DNA from: an uncultured Oscillospiraceae bacterium
GTDB taxonomy: Bacteria; Bacillota; Clostridia; Oscillospirales; Ruminococcaceae
NCBI GenBank assembly: GCA_934438055.1
Contig: CAKSAY010000001.1
Coordinates: forward strand, 72,614-136,613
Direction of reading: 5' to 3'
Length of the DNA stretch: 64,000 nucleotides
Shown here: positions 63,486 to 64,000 of the stretch, piece by piece
Layout of the letters: every line of letters starts with the position of its first letter
Numbering within the stretch: position 1 is the stretch's first letter
Position numbers and translations under genes: made by a program
The notes under the pieces: generated by a model
Told to the model about the DNA's origin: nothing
Database searches by the model: none
What the model saw: the letters and a program-made list of their open reading frames with translations, nothing else

Positions 63486-63514
63486 ATTATAACATTGAAT
63501 ACAGCTTTCGTCAA
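63486..63514 (-). promoter_or_regulatory. Promoter of the 1,100-residue GLUG gene
   Basis: Minus-strand TTGACG and TATAAT with a 17-base spacer, about 45 bases before the start codon. Confidence 0.75.
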
Positions 63515-63910
63515 ATCCCTTTCATATCATCTTTCTATTCCCTTTATTCTATAGGAAAAACCCGCATTTTTTGTCGAATCTACATTATCTTAAACAAGAC
63601 AGAAGTGGATTATCAATCGTTTCTCACTATTTATTTCAATCCGCGACAAAACGATGTGATTTCCTAATGGAGAACTGCCCTGTATCGTCTTTGACACAGA
63701 GCATAAATAAAAATAACACTCTAATTCCTAAACTTATTTCTTTCTCTGCAAACGTATCTATCCCCACATAAGTGCAGTATTGCATTTCGGTAGATACCGC
63801 AAACAATCAATTGACAGCAACCCTGCAAAAACAGCGAAAAGAGTTAGCAAACAGCAAAATGCTATTTCGGGCTCTATCAATTTTTTGTATAAACTGTCTC
63901 TTTAACGCAA
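63515..63910. other. Gene-free stretch at the right edge
   Basis: AT-rich, with only short open frames lacking ribosome sites and family signatures. I see nothing in it. Confidence 0.55.
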
Positions 63911-63916
63911 ATAAGT

Positions 63917-64000
63917 ATCCCCTGGCAAAGCCGGGGGTTTTTCATAGACGGGTATAACCCTTTGTTACGAGCCACGCATCACGTTGCGTTGGTACGACCT
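63917..64000 (+). repeat. Hairpin repeat element, copy B (runs off the window)
   Basis: CCCCTGGC pairs with GCCGGGGG (one G-T pair) around AAA, then a T run, ATAGA and a CACGCATCACGTTGCGTTGG tract. It shares the order and much of the sequence with copy A at 1523-1607 in the same orientation. No plus-strand gene precedes it, which argues against a plain terminator. It may be the start of an IS200/IS605-type element beyond the window. Confidence 0.55.

Noticed and set aside
1..64000. CRISPR arrays, rRNA and tRNA genes, prophage
   Set aside because: I found no regularly spaced direct repeats, no rRNA signatures, no tRNA cloverleaf and no phage structural or integrase genes.

Overview
The window looks like the chromosome of a low-GC, spore-forming Firmicute of the class Clostridia. 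Evidence is the sporulation pair yabP/yabQ, the Gram-positive gene blocks divIC-yabR and yaaO-yaaQ-holB-yaaT, HemZ, a GTP-type PEP carboxykinase, and strong AGGAGG ribosome binding sites throughout. An Oscillospiraceae/Ruminococcaceae-like host is my best guess, but the sequence does not prove it.

Layout. (1) 1-1.4 kb, plus strand: end of yabP, yabQ, a DivIC/FtsB-type septum protein and the S1 protein YabR. (2) 1.4-4.1 kb: a decayed patch with a hairpin repeat, a broken glycine-rich surface-protein gene and a broken IS200-type transposase. (3) 4.1-18.8 kb, minus strand: recJ-relA-dtd-metallohydrolase-hemZ-uridine kinase-like kinase behind a clear promoter, then pckG and a PAP2 phosphatase, then rpmG-secE-nusG-rplK-rplA-rplJ-rplL with an L10-type leader. 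(4) 19.0-26.6 kb, plus strand: ddl, murI, a YwiB-like protein, argS, a PLP decarboxylase, a c-di-AMP receptor, holB and yaaT. (5) 27-29 kb: a ferredoxin, a P-II-like protein and a lone ROK-type regulator.

(6) 30.4-63.4 kb, all minus strand: half of the window is seven large secreted proteins with no recognisable enzyme. Four carry a signal peptide, an N-terminal cohesin-like domain, bacterial Ig-like (BIG2/MBG-type) repeats and a C-terminal dockerin. Two are GLUG-repeat proteins (one of 4,914 residues with about eleven large modules) with a C-terminal dockerin and no cohesin. The last has a cohesin-like domain and Ig repeats, but ends in an NVKTGD sortase-type anchor in place of a dockerin. 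Read together, this is a plausible complete kit for an enzyme-free, cellulosome-style surface polymer: a wall-anchored base (cohesin only), chain links (cohesin plus dockerin) and terminal giant fibres (dockerin only). Cohesin and dockerin calls rest on motif reading, not on a database search. A truncated eighth paralogue, with its promoter intact, and a hairpin-rich gene-free stretch lie between the anchor gene and the rest.

The housekeeping part is ordinary. The novelty is the cohesin/dockerin array and the structured DNA around it.
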